Position numbers and translations under genes: made by a program. Below the pieces are notes generated by a model. That model saw only the letters and a program-made list of their open reading frames with translations, did not search any database and was not told the DNA's origin. DNA of 12,203 nucleotides, taken from Pseudomonadota bacterium (GTDB lineage: Bacteria > Pseudomonadota > Gammaproteobacteria > Enterobacterales > Succinivibrionaceae). The stretch is taken from the NCBI GenBank assembly GCA_023460615.1, contig JAEWPL010000064.1, positions 1 to 12,203 on the forward strand, given 5' to 3'. Of this stretch, positions 6,660 through 12,203 are shown piece after piece (positions within the stretch are counted from its first letter, which is position 1; each line of letters opens with the position of its first letter).

Positions 6660-6751
6660 ATATCGCTGGGTCGTTAGCTCAGTTGGTAGAGCAGCGGACT
6701 CTTAATCCGTTGGTCGCGGGTTCGACCCCCTCACGACCCACCACGCGATAT
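6660..6751 (+). repeat. Leader/trailer inverted repeat around tRNA-Lys(CTT) copy 1
   Basis: ATATCGC (6660-6666) and GCGATAT (6745-6751) form a perfect 7-bp helix. Each arm lies one nucleotide from the mature tRNA end, so in the precursor the acceptor stem is continued beyond an internal loop made by the unpaired ACCA. Confidence 0.6.
6668..6743 (+). tRNA. tRNA-Lys(CTT), copy 1
   Basis: 76 nt including CCA. The anticodon loop CTCTTAA gives anticodon CTT, which reads AAG. Acceptor GGGTCGT/ACGACCC is perfect. The T stem GCGGG/CCCTC has a C-T mismatch at canonical pair 50:64 (6717 and 6731). The rest matches tRNA-Lys. Confidence 0.95.
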
Positions 6752-6761
6752 CGGTTATGAT

Positions 6762-6837
6762 GGGTTGTTAGCTCAGTTGGTAGAGCAGCGGACTCTTAAT
6801 CCGTTGGTCGCGGGTTCGACCCCCTCACAACCCACCA
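6762..6837 (+). tRNA. tRNA-Lys(CTT), copy 2
   Basis: Identical to the preceding tRNA-Lys(CTT) except for acceptor pair 5:68, which is T-A here (GGGTTGT/ACAACCC) and C-G there: a compensatory double change. It carries the same T-stem C-T mismatch at 50:64 (6811 and 6825). CCA is encoded. Confidence 0.95.
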
Positions 6838-6840
6838 TTT

Positions 6841-6918
6841 GGATGCTTAGCTCAGTTTGGTTAGAGCATCTGCCTTACAAGCAGAGGGTCATAGGTTCGA
6901 GTCCTATAGCATCCACCA
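6841..6918 (+). tRNA. tRNA-Val(TAC)
   Basis: 78 nt including CCA. Acceptor GGATGCT/AGCATCC, anticodon stem TCTGC/GCAGA with loop CTTACAA (anticodon TAC), and T arm ATAGG-TTCGAGT-CCTAT are all perfectly paired. It starts 3 nt after the previous tRNA. The Lys-Val pairing matches the E. coli lysT-valT cluster. Confidence 0.96.
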
Positions 6919-6938
6919 TTCATAATCGACCAATTCCC

Positions 6939-6953
6939 CAATTTTCAAAATTG
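6939..6953 (+). terminator. Weak AT-rich hairpin downstream of tRNA-Val
   Basis: CAATTT/AAATTG (6939-6953) forms a short stem with a 3-nt loop, 20 nt after tRNA-Val. T-rich sequence occurs only some 25 nt further on. It may help end the tRNA transcript but is weak. Confidence 0.25.
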
Positions 6954-7099
6954 ACGAACGCAGGAATGATCTGTCGTTTTGTTATTTCTTTTCTGCTATT
7001 ATAGCTTTACATTCTAAAGTCTGCGTAGATATTTAGCCTAATTTGTTTTTTTGTATTGCTTTATCATATAGGCTTACTTATCGACTCTTATCAATAATA

Positions 7100-7145
7100 T
7101 TGCGGAGATACTTTACTTTATCACCGCAAAATTTGCGGAGATAAT
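7100..7145. promoter_or_regulatory. Candidate operator at the fic start codon (three half-sites)
   Basis: TTTATCACCGCAAA (7117-7130) and TTTGCGGAGATAAT (7132-7145) are inverted arms around one central A, with 12 of 14 positions matching. The right arm touches the fic ATG and contains its GGAG ribosome site. The right-arm core TTGCGGAGATA (7133-7143) recurs exactly as a direct repeat at 7100-7110, offset 33 bp. A one-mismatch copy, TGCGTAGATA, lies at 7022-7031. A possible -10 (TAATAT, 7095-7100) abuts the first copy. Repression or RNA-hairpin control of fic is inferred. Confidence 0.65.
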
Positions 7146-8252
7146 ATGTACCTTTACGAAGATCCTAAATGGCCTCATTTTTACTACGATATAAATAGTT
7201 GTTTAGATCTTTTAAATGCTATTTCCTTAAAGTATGGACTCCTACTTGGCAAGATCACAAGTATAAATACCAAGGATTTAGATCTTGATAAATTGCATTC
7301 AAACTCTTTAGCAGATGAAATTGTGTGCTCAAGTCAAATTGAAGGTGAGTTTCTTGATAGAAAGACTATCTTAGAATCAATAAGCCAACGCTTTAGTAAT
7401 AGCTTTAAAGTTCCATCAAGTGCTCAATATGAGGATCTCATCGTTGCTATGATGCTTGATGCTACTGAAAATTTCGATAAACCTCTAACCTGTGAGCGTT
7501 TGTGCGCCTGGCAAGAAAAACTTTTTACTCGTGAATACGTGGACTTTTACAAAATTGTAGTTGGTGCTTTTAGAACAGATAGACTAGGTCCAATGCAAGT
7601 TATCTCGCAAAAACATGGTCAAATTAAAGTTCATTATCAAGCACCGAAGGCATCAGATCTTCCATCCATGCTTAGAGACTTTATTACTTTTGTAAATTCT
7701 CATGATAACCACAGTCCTTACATCAAAGCTGCTATTGCTCATTTGTATTTTCTAACATTACATCCATTTGAGGATGGCAATGGGCGTATTAGTCGGGCTA
7801 TCTGTGAATACCTACTGTCAAAAGCAGAGAAGAGTTCAAAGCGTTTGTATAGTGTATCAGCTCAAATTCAAAAGCATAAGTTAGAGTATTACGATATCGT
7901 TGAGAAAACTCAAAAAGGAGATTTGAATATCACAGAGTTTGTAAGATGGTTTTTAAGCATGGTACTAAAGGCTATAGAAGCCTCCTTAGTGATTGTTGAT
8001 AAAGATGTAGAGAAGTCCTTATTCTTTCAAAAGATTAGAGAAGTTAAGCTATCTAAAGATCAAAACAAAATTGTTAATATGCTGCTAGATGGCTTCGAAG
8101 GAAAACTTACCTCCAAAAAGTTTGCCAAAATAGCTAAAACCTCACAAGATACAGCTACAAGATCTTTAAATTACTTAATTGACCATGAGATCTTAGTAAA
8201 GGAAGGCGCAGGACCAAGTACTCACTATCTCTTAAAATTTAAGCCACAATAG
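7146..8252 (+). CDS. Class II Fic family protein (DUF4172-Fic-winged helix), probable AMP-transferase
   Basis: 368 residues, full length for the DUF4172-containing Fic family. Fic enzymes usually transfer AMP from ATP to Ser, Thr or Tyr hydroxyls of a target protein; the target here is unknown. The N-terminal domain starts in the family way (MYLYEDPKWPHFYYD). The inhibitory helix motif SSQIEG is at 62-67 and fits (S/T)xxxE(G/N), with E66 expected to block ATP's gamma-phosphate: a self-inhibited class II enzyme. The catalytic motif HPFEDGNGRISR at 206-217 is intact, with H206 as general base. The C terminus (about 303-368, KLTSKKFAKIAKTSQDTATR) is a winged helix-turn-helix, suggesting DNA binding and autoregulation. 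GGAG at 7137-7140 precedes the ATG. The next gene starts 37 nt downstream. Confidence 0.95.
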   Translation: MYLYEDPKWPHFYYDINSCLDLLNAISLKYGLLLGKITSINTKDLDLDKLHSNSLADEIVCSSQIEGEFLDRKTILESISQRFSNSFKVPSSAQYEDLIVAMMLDATENFDKPLTCERLCAWQEKLFTREYVDFYKIVVGAFRTDRLGPMQVISQKHGQIKVHYQAPKASDLPSMLRDFITFVNSHDNHSPYIKAAIAHLYFLTLHPFEDGNGRISRAICEYLLSKAEKSSKRLYSVSAQIQKHKLEYYDIVEKTQKGDLNITEFVRWFLSMVLKAIEASLVIVDKDVEKSLFFQKIREVKLSKDQNKIVNMLLDGFEGKLTSKKFAKIAKTSQDTATRSLNYLIDHEILVKEGAGPSTHYLLKFKPQ

Positions 8253-8289
8253 TGAATATAAGAGCTGCTTTATTTAAACTGGAGTAAAC

Positions 8290-8844
8290 ATGAGCATTTA
8301 CGAGCAATGTCCTATTCTTGAGAATGACGATTTTATCCTCCGTTTGTTTGATTTTGATGATCTTGAGGATCTTTTTAAAGTCTACAGCGATAAACTTGCC
8401 TTACCATTTTTTAACAGTGACAATTGCGATGGTGACATTTTTTACTATCCAACTCATGACCGTATGCAACAAGCTCTAGAGTTTTGGCAGATGTCTTATG
8501 AAAAGCACTTCTTTGTAAGACTCTCTATTGTAGATAAGAAAGTAAATCAAGTTGTAGGAACAGTTGAGTTGTGTGTAAGAGAGTCTCAAGACACCTTTAA
8601 TCACAAAGCTATTTTAAGAGTGGATGTGCGTCATGATTACGAAAAAGAGGATTGTCTTTTAAGTATATTCTCTCTTATCGCTCCAAAAATTAAGTCACTA
8701 TTAGATTGCTCAGGTTTGATAACAAAAGTTCCTATTTATGCTATTGATAGACTTAGAGTAGTTCAAAAGCTTGGTTTTAAAAAGGCTTGTGATTACCTTT
8801 ATGGAAAGACAGGCTACGCTTATGATGGCTACTTTGAATTGTAA
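8290..8844 (+). CDS. GNAT-like acetyltransferase-fold protein with degenerate acetyl-CoA loop
   Basis: 184 residues. It resembles RimJ-type GNAT proteins: an N-terminal ILRLFDFDDLEDLFKVYSD segment, the beta-4 strand VVGTVEL at about 94-100, then LRVDVRHDYEKED at about 114-126. The C-terminal block AIDRLRVVQKLGFK is typical of GNAT motif B (acceptor-side helix plus the GF turn). The usual R/QxxGxG/A pyrophosphate loop is not recognisable; HDYEKED occupies its place. Catalysis is therefore uncertain, and a binding-only role is possible. My impression is that similar proteins occur in Firmicutes, but I cannot search. GGAG at 8281-8284 supports ATG 8290. It lies 37 nt after fic with no terminator seen, so co-transcription with fic is plausible. 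Confidence 0.75.
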   Translation: MSIYEQCPILENDDFILRLFDFDDLEDLFKVYSDKLALPFFNSDNCDGDIFYYPTHDRMQQALEFWQMSYEKHFFVRLSIVDKKVNQVVGTVELCVRESQDTFNHKAILRVDVRHDYEKEDCLLSIFSLIAPKIKSLLDCSGLITKVPIYAIDRLRVVQKLGFKKACDYLYGKTGYAYDGYFEL

Positions 8845-8936
8845 AAAAACTTCAAGTAAGATCAATAAAATCAAGTTGTCGCCTTTTTATCTTCCATGAT
8901 TTGTATTATTGTAAATCTGTAATCAAGGAGTGACAT

Positions 8937-9251
8937 ATGACAGATCTCAAGCATCTTCCAAAAGGCTACGATGAACCACTAAATAAAATGACTGAAAAAG
9001 AGTGGGAAGAGTACTTTGCACTTAGAAAAGAGCTTGATATAGATATGTCTAAAGAGGATATTCAGGAAATTTATAAAATGACTGATTATCTATCAAGAGA
9101 AACTCACCACGACAACGAAATCTTTTATCTTTTAAAGAGGATCCCTTTACCTGCTCAATATGCTTACTACCTAAAACATACTAAAGGCTTAAAGTTTTTA
9201 AAAGACTACAACTTGTCTTTGGCCAAAAAGGAGTATCCAAATGAGTTCTAA
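8937..9251 (+). CDS. Small acidic/basic hypothetical protein, 104 aa
   Basis: I do not recognise a family. The protein is highly charged and predicted mostly helical (MTEKEWEEYFALRKELDIDM, then SKEDIQEIYKMTDYL), with a Lys-rich C terminus and no cysteine, signal peptide or membrane segment. An AAGGAG ribosome site lies 6 nt before the ATG. It is separated by 92 nt from the GNAT-like gene and overlaps the next gene by 11 nt, so the two are probably made together and may form a complex. Its small size, acidic N-terminal half and position just ahead of a larger partner resemble an accessory or antitoxin-like subunit, but that is speculation. Confidence 0.75.
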   Translation: MTDLKHLPKGYDEPLNKMTEKEWEEYFALRKELDIDMSKEDIQEIYKMTDYLSRETHHDNEIFYLLKRIPLPAQYAYYLKHTKGLKFLKDYNLSLAKKEYPNEF

Positions 9252-10239
9252 TGTGAATCCTGGCTATATTGCAAGTGAAGACGATAAGTTAGTCTTGTCA
9301 GTTGCAAACTTTGTTACAGCCTCGTTGCAAGGTATTGAACTTAAAGATACTGAAAAATTTATCGTAGATTCTTTAAATAAAATTCCTATTGATAGCATGG
9401 AAAAAGCATTAGAAATAGACAGCCATATCTGTGCTGGCTTTTACTATGCTTACTTAAAAAACAATCCAACCCATCACTTTAAAGAGTACATGGAAGATTA
9501 TGCTAATCGTTACAAAGCTGCGATTAACTGTTTAAGAAACCTCAGTGACAGTATAACTTCATTAAACAATGGAACTACTCATCAGGATTTGTACTACTCA
9601 AATATTTTAAAAGATGGCTCGTACAACAAAGAGAATTTTGATGAATATGGATTGTTGCAATCAGATCCTGTGCGCAGATTCATCGATTTTCAGAAAGATT
9701 GGTACGATACTGTATCTTACGATATGCAGGAGCATCCAGGCTTTCGGGCTTTGTATATCTTAAGAATTAAGCTCATGCGTCATGCAAAATTCAATTATAT
9801 GAAGCAGCAAATTAAGTACATGGACTTAACTTACCAAAAAAGAGCATATTCTGATGGTCCTTTTATGCGCAATTACGCTACTTTAAAAGAAAATTCTTGC
9901 AAAGAGAGTGTTGCTTTACTTAAAGAGGCTAAAGCAAATCAATTGTGTATTGTCTGTTCAGGAACTCGTGGCAAACAAATTCCTTTAACCTATGAGATGT
10001 TAGTTGAAGGTAAACTTCCTGGTGGAGTAAATCCTATAGATGTTAATTTGTACCAGGTAAAAGATCTTTGTGGTAATAATGTTCCAAAAGAAAAGGTTTT
10101 AGCTTTAGTTAAAAATATCTGTTCTTACAAAGATGAAATAGTAGCAAAGGTTTCGAATTCAGAAAATTTACAGTCAAATGCTTCATATACAGGAAAGTAC
10201 TATTTACCTTGTATACTTTTATTTATTTCCGTTGTTTAG
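9241..10239 (+). CDS. Hypothetical protein, 332 aa, translationally coupled to the preceding gene
   Basis: I do not recognise a family. It is predicted largely helical to about residue 230 (ALYILRIKLMRHAKFNYMKQ). A CIVC pair follows at 236-239, then a less helical segment (GTRGKQIPLTYEMLVEGKLP) and further cysteines at 277 and 294; a metal site is possible but only weakly suggested. The last dozen residues (YLPCILLFISVV) are abruptly hydrophobic and unlike the rest, either a short membrane-seeking tail or the product of a frameshift/truncation. AGGAG at 9229-9233 inside the upstream gene gives 7-nt spacing to the ATG, and the frames overlap by 11 nt. It does not look like SrfA, although it precedes srfB by 241 nt. 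Confidence 0.75.
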   Translation: MSSNVNPGYIASEDDKLVLSVANFVTASLQGIELKDTEKFIVDSLNKIPIDSMEKALEIDSHICAGFYYAYLKNNPTHHFKEYMEDYANRYKAAINCLRNLSDSITSLNNGTTHQDLYYSNILKDGSYNKENFDEYGLLQSDPVRRFIDFQKDWYDTVSYDMQEHPGFRALYILRIKLMRHAKFNYMKQQIKYMDLTYQKRAYSDGPFMRNYATLKENSCKESVALLKEAKANQLCIVCSGTRGKQIPLTYEMLVEGKLPGGVNPIDVNLYQVKDLCGNNVPKEKVLALVKNICSYKDEIVAKVSNSENLQSNASYTGKYYLPCILLFISVV

Positions 10240-10293
10240 CTTTAGAATTTTAAATAAGTTGAATAACTCCTAATATCTTCAATAATATCCTTT

Positions 10294-10335
10294 AAATGTA
10301 CATTTGAAAATTAATGTTGTTACAAATGTACATTT
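10294..10335. promoter_or_regulatory. Tandem pair of identical 12-bp palindromes upstream of srfB
   Basis: AAATGTACATTT occurs at 10294-10305 and again at 10324-10335. Each copy is a perfect palindrome, and the start-to-start spacing of 30 bp is close to three helical turns. This is the expected look of two operator sites for a dimeric regulator that binds cooperatively. Confidence 0.65.
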
Positions 10336-10340
10336 TTGAC

Positions 10341-10366
10341 TTTTTTTTTACAAAAAAAATTGTAAA
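10341..10366. repeat. T-tract/A-tract block with inverted repeat
   Basis: A run of nine T (10341-10349), then ACA, then a run of A. TTTACAA (10347-10353) and TTGTAAA (10360-10366) form a perfect 7-bp inverted repeat over an A6 loop. It is probably intrinsically curved DNA. No well-spaced -35/-10 pair could be assigned around it; TTGACT (10336-10341) and TATAGT (10374-10379) are isolated candidates. Confidence 0.45.
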
Positions 10367-10441
10367 TATTTTGTATAGTTAAGGTTACTTATTGATTTTC
10401 TAGATATTAATTACAAAATTTATCTTCAATTTGTGGTAAAT

Positions 10442-10456
10442 TGATAATAATTATCT
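10442..10456. promoter_or_regulatory. Fur-box-like site upstream of srfB
   Basis: TGATAATAATTATCT matches the Fur 7-1-7 motif TGATAATnATTATCA at every position but the last. Its core GATAATAATTATC (10443-10455) is a perfect 13-bp palindrome around a central A. It ends 24 nt before the srfB start, a position suited to repression. The region is AT-rich, which raises the chance of coincidence. Confidence 0.5.
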
Positions 10457-10469
10457 GTGTTAATTATTT

Positions 10470-10475
10470 AGGTGA
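10470..10475 (+). promoter_or_regulatory. Ribosome binding site deciding the srfB start
   Basis: AGGTGA lies 5 nt before GTG 10481. The in-frame GTG at 10472 overlaps this site, and an in-frame TAG lies just upstream of it, so 10481 is the best start. Confidence 0.6.
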
Positions 10476-10480
10476 ATATT

Positions 10481-12203
10481 GTGAGTGATTCAAAGAAACC
10501 TGTAATTATTAAGAATCTTCGTAAACTATTTGAAGATGTAGAGCGTAAAGAAGAATTCAACGAAGAAATTAAACTTATTGCCAATTCAGGCATTCAATTT
10601 ATCGATTTTGAGCTAGATGACGATATCGATTTTGATAGCCATGATGAAAAGTTAGATGAAGTTTATGACAGCTTAACAAAAAATAAGTTTGTTTTAGTTA
10701 CCAAAGATAATCAACGTGGTACTGATAAAGATAGTTGTACCTTTGCTAAGTATCACCTTCATCAAAGTGGCACAAGATTTGTTATCGATGAAGACGATAG
10801 TTTCCAATCATTTAATATTGAAAAAGATAATTTTGAGTCAGATGAAAGAGCTGACAGTCCATCTGTTTTAGAATCAGTTCAGTTATATAACGGTCTTTGG
10901 TTCCCAATTCCTTACTATCCAAAAGGTTTAAAAAACGGTCCTACCAATTTCGCTCGTGCAAGAATTGTTAATAATGGCAATATTAAAAAATTAGAAAGTG
11001 GTGGTAAATTCCATGTAACCATCGCTATTGATACAAAGTTAGACAAAACACAATCAGCCTTACACGGAGCTCCAAATTTACAAGATATTGATCATGCATT
11101 TAGTTTTAGATCTGGCTTTGAAGCTACAGAATTATTACGTACAGTAAACTCTGATGGCATTAGCTTTGTCGATGAATGGTCAAAGAGCATTCTAAAAAAA
11201 GTTTATCCACAAACCACAACCGATAAACTAAAGAAATTTAAAGTAGCTGATGATAATAAAGATGAAAGCGATAACTTAATCTTAAAAAAGATTTATCAAA
11301 AACACTACTTGAATGTGTTAGCCTTCTTAGATGCTTTCTTTAAACCTAACGACATAAGATTAGTTCACTTCGATAAAGCTCATTGCGATGAAGATAAGAT
11401 TATTGATGTAAGTCTAATCTTAGATGTCGGAAATACAAGAACTTGTGGTTTATTAGTTGAAACAGATAATGGTCAATCTCAAAGTTCAGATACTTTCCCA
11501 AATAGTTCACCTCTAGTAATTAGAGATCTAAACTGCCCTGAATACACCTACACTGGTGCTTTTGAAAGTAAGATCCAATTCCAAAAGGCAAATTTTGATT
11601 TTAACAATTGCTCTGATTTGTCCTCTCGCTTAGATGCCTTCGTATGGCCATCTTTAGTACGTATTGGTCCTGAAGCTTCAAAATTAAGTGCTTTACTAAA
11701 AGGTAATGAAGGTAATACAGGACTTACCTCACCAAAGCGCTCTTTATGGCAAATCGATAAAGCATCAAAAGTAGAGTGGAAGTTCAATGAATCATACTAT
11801 CAAACATCAATTTTCAAAGATGATGATGGTAGAATTTCAAGTGTATTGTATAAAGGTGATGAATCTGGAGCTTCAGTAATTTATCAACCAGTTACTGGAT
11901 ATCTAAATAGTTTAGGTGATGCCTTATTTGCAACTGGAGATAAGAGTAGCTGCATGTCAGCATTCTTCACTGGTAAGTCAACCATGACCTTCATGTTAGT
12001 AGAAATCATTTTGCACGCTATGATGCAAATGAACAGCTACTTCTATCGCAAGAATATGGAGTATCGTGATTTACCAAGACGTCTTAAAGCAATTGTTTTA
12101 ACCACACCTCCATCAATGCCAGATGTTGAAAAAGAGATCTTTAGATCTTGTGCTTATCAAGCTTTAGGCATTATTTGGAAAGCTTATGGTTACGATGAAA
12201 CTG
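10481..12203 (+). CDS. srfB: SrfB-like virulence-factor family protein, N-terminal 574 residues (3' end off the window)
   Basis: The frame is open from GTG 10481 to the window edge with no in-frame ATG for over 1.4 kb, so a GTG start is needed. The first ~310 residues are an acidic, poorly characterised N-terminal region. LDVGNTRTCGLLVE at about 314-327 then gives the phosphate-1 loop of an actin/Hsp70/sugar-kinase (ASKHA) ATPase with D315, G317 and N318. SrfB-typical blocks follow: FVWPSLVRIGPEASKL near 388, GLTSPKRSLWQ near 415, TFMLVEIILHAMMQMNSYFY near 500, and IVLTTPPSMPDVEKEIFRS near 537. SrfB proteins are about 1000 residues and are normally encoded with srfA and srfC (a GTPase-like protein). 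The function is poorly defined, described as virulence- or toxin-associated. No srfA is recognisable upstream; srfC may lie beyond the edge. Confidence 0.88.
   Translation, partial: MSDSKKPVIIKNLRKLFEDVERKEEFNEEIKLIANSGIQFIDFELDDDIDFDSHDEKLDEVYDSLTKNKFVLVTKDNQRGTDKDSCTFAKYHLHQSGTRFVIDEDDSFQSFNIEKDNFESDERADSPSVLESVQLYNGLWFPIPYYPKGLKNGPTNFARARIVNNGNIKKLESGGKFHVTIAIDTKLDKTQSALHGAPNLQDIDHAFSFRSGFEATELLRTVNSDGISFVDEWSKSILKKVYPQTTTDKLKKFKVADDNKDESDNLILKKIYQKHYLNVLAFLDAFFKPNDIRLVHFDKAHCDEDKIIDVSLILDVGNTRTCGLLVETDNGQSQSSDTFPNSSPLVIRDLNCPEYTYTGAFESKIQFQKANFDFNNCSDLSSRLDAFVWPSLVRIGPEASKLSALLKGNEGNTGLTSPKRSLWQIDKASKVEWKFNESYYQTSIFKDDDGRISSVLYKGDESGASVIYQPVTGYLNSLGDALFATGDKSSCMSAFFTGKSTMTFMLVEIILHAMMQMNSYFYRKNMEYRDLPRRLKAIVLTTPPSMPDVEKEIFRSCAYQALGIIWKAYGYDET

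Larger units (their letters stand above)
6751..6929 (+). repeat. Inverted repeat enclosing tRNA-Lys(CTT) copy 2 and tRNA-Val together
   Basis: TCGGTTATGA (6751-6760) can pair with TCATAATCGA (6920-6929) over 10 bp with a single G-U, enclosing both tRNAs. Base 6751 is shared with the helix around copy 1, so the end pairs compete. Confidence 0.55.

Noticed and set aside
6841..6918. tRNA-Val 3' end as an integration (att) site for a genomic island
   Set aside because: No second copy of the tRNA 3' end and no integrase was seen in the window; the cluster is syntenic with E. coli.
6765..7004. 79-aa open frame on the + strand across the tRNA cluster
   Set aside because: It is translated from tRNA-Lys and tRNA-Val genes, starts 3 nt into a tRNA and has no ribosome site.
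8849..8910. Terminator or promoter between the GNAT-like gene and the 104-aa gene
   Set aside because: Only a 5-bp AACTT/AAGTT pairing and a poorly spaced TTGTCG...TATTAT (22 nt) were found, too weak to call.
11548..11787. Minus-strand open frame inside srfB
   Set aside because: Antisense to conserved SrfB blocks; no independent support.
11956..11985. GKST in SrfB as a Walker A P-loop
   Set aside because: The required Gly five residues earlier is absent (SAFFTGKST), and the family nucleotide site is the ASKHA loop near residue 315.

Overview
The window looks like a piece of chromosome from an AT-rich, probably host-associated gammaproteobacterium. A family such as Succinivibrionaceae (Aeromonadales) would fit, but that is inference from gene order, base composition and protein character, not from a marker gene. 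All supported genes lie on the + strand.

Region 1 (1-6254) is a core envelope operon in a conserved order: 3' end of ruvB, ybgC, tolQ, tolR, tolA, tolB, pal, cpoB (ybgF). TolQ and TolR form the proton-driven inner-membrane motor. TolA spans the periplasm and TolB shuttles to Pal, the outer-membrane lipoprotein that holds peptidoglycan. CpoB links Tol to septal peptidoglycan synthesis. Genes are separated by only a few to a few dozen bases. A textbook intrinsic terminator lies between pal and cpoB. TolQ carries an unusual hydrophilic tail of about 90 residues. TolA has a Lys/Glu-rich rod rather than the Ala-rich rod of E. coli.

Region 2 (6255-6918) is an AT-rich spacer with two hairpins or palindromes and a strong tRNA-type promoter (A-tract UP element, TTGCAA, N16, TAAAAT, GC-rich discriminator). 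It is followed by four tRNA genes: Lys(TTT), Lys(CTT), Lys(CTT), Val(TAC). E. coli also has a Lys/Val tRNA cluster just after ybgF, so the cluster is ancestral synteny rather than an island insertion. The two Lys(CTT) genes differ only by one compensatory acceptor-stem pair, and the leader and trailer sequences can pair around the tRNA units.

Region 3 (6919-12203) is accessory. It holds a class II Fic AMP-transferase with a winged-helix C terminus behind a striking multi-half-site palindrome at its start codon, a divergent GNAT-like protein, and two translationally coupled genes of unknown function (104 and 332 aa). A 241-bp regulatory gap follows, with two identical 12-bp palindromes and a Fur-box-like site. 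Last comes the 5' part (574 codons) of a large srfB-like gene encoding an actin/Hsp70-fold (ASKHA) ATPase, which runs off the window. The genes upstream of srfB are not a recognisable srfA. The neighbourhood (Fic, GNAT, two unknowns, srfB) is the part most likely to hold something undescribed.
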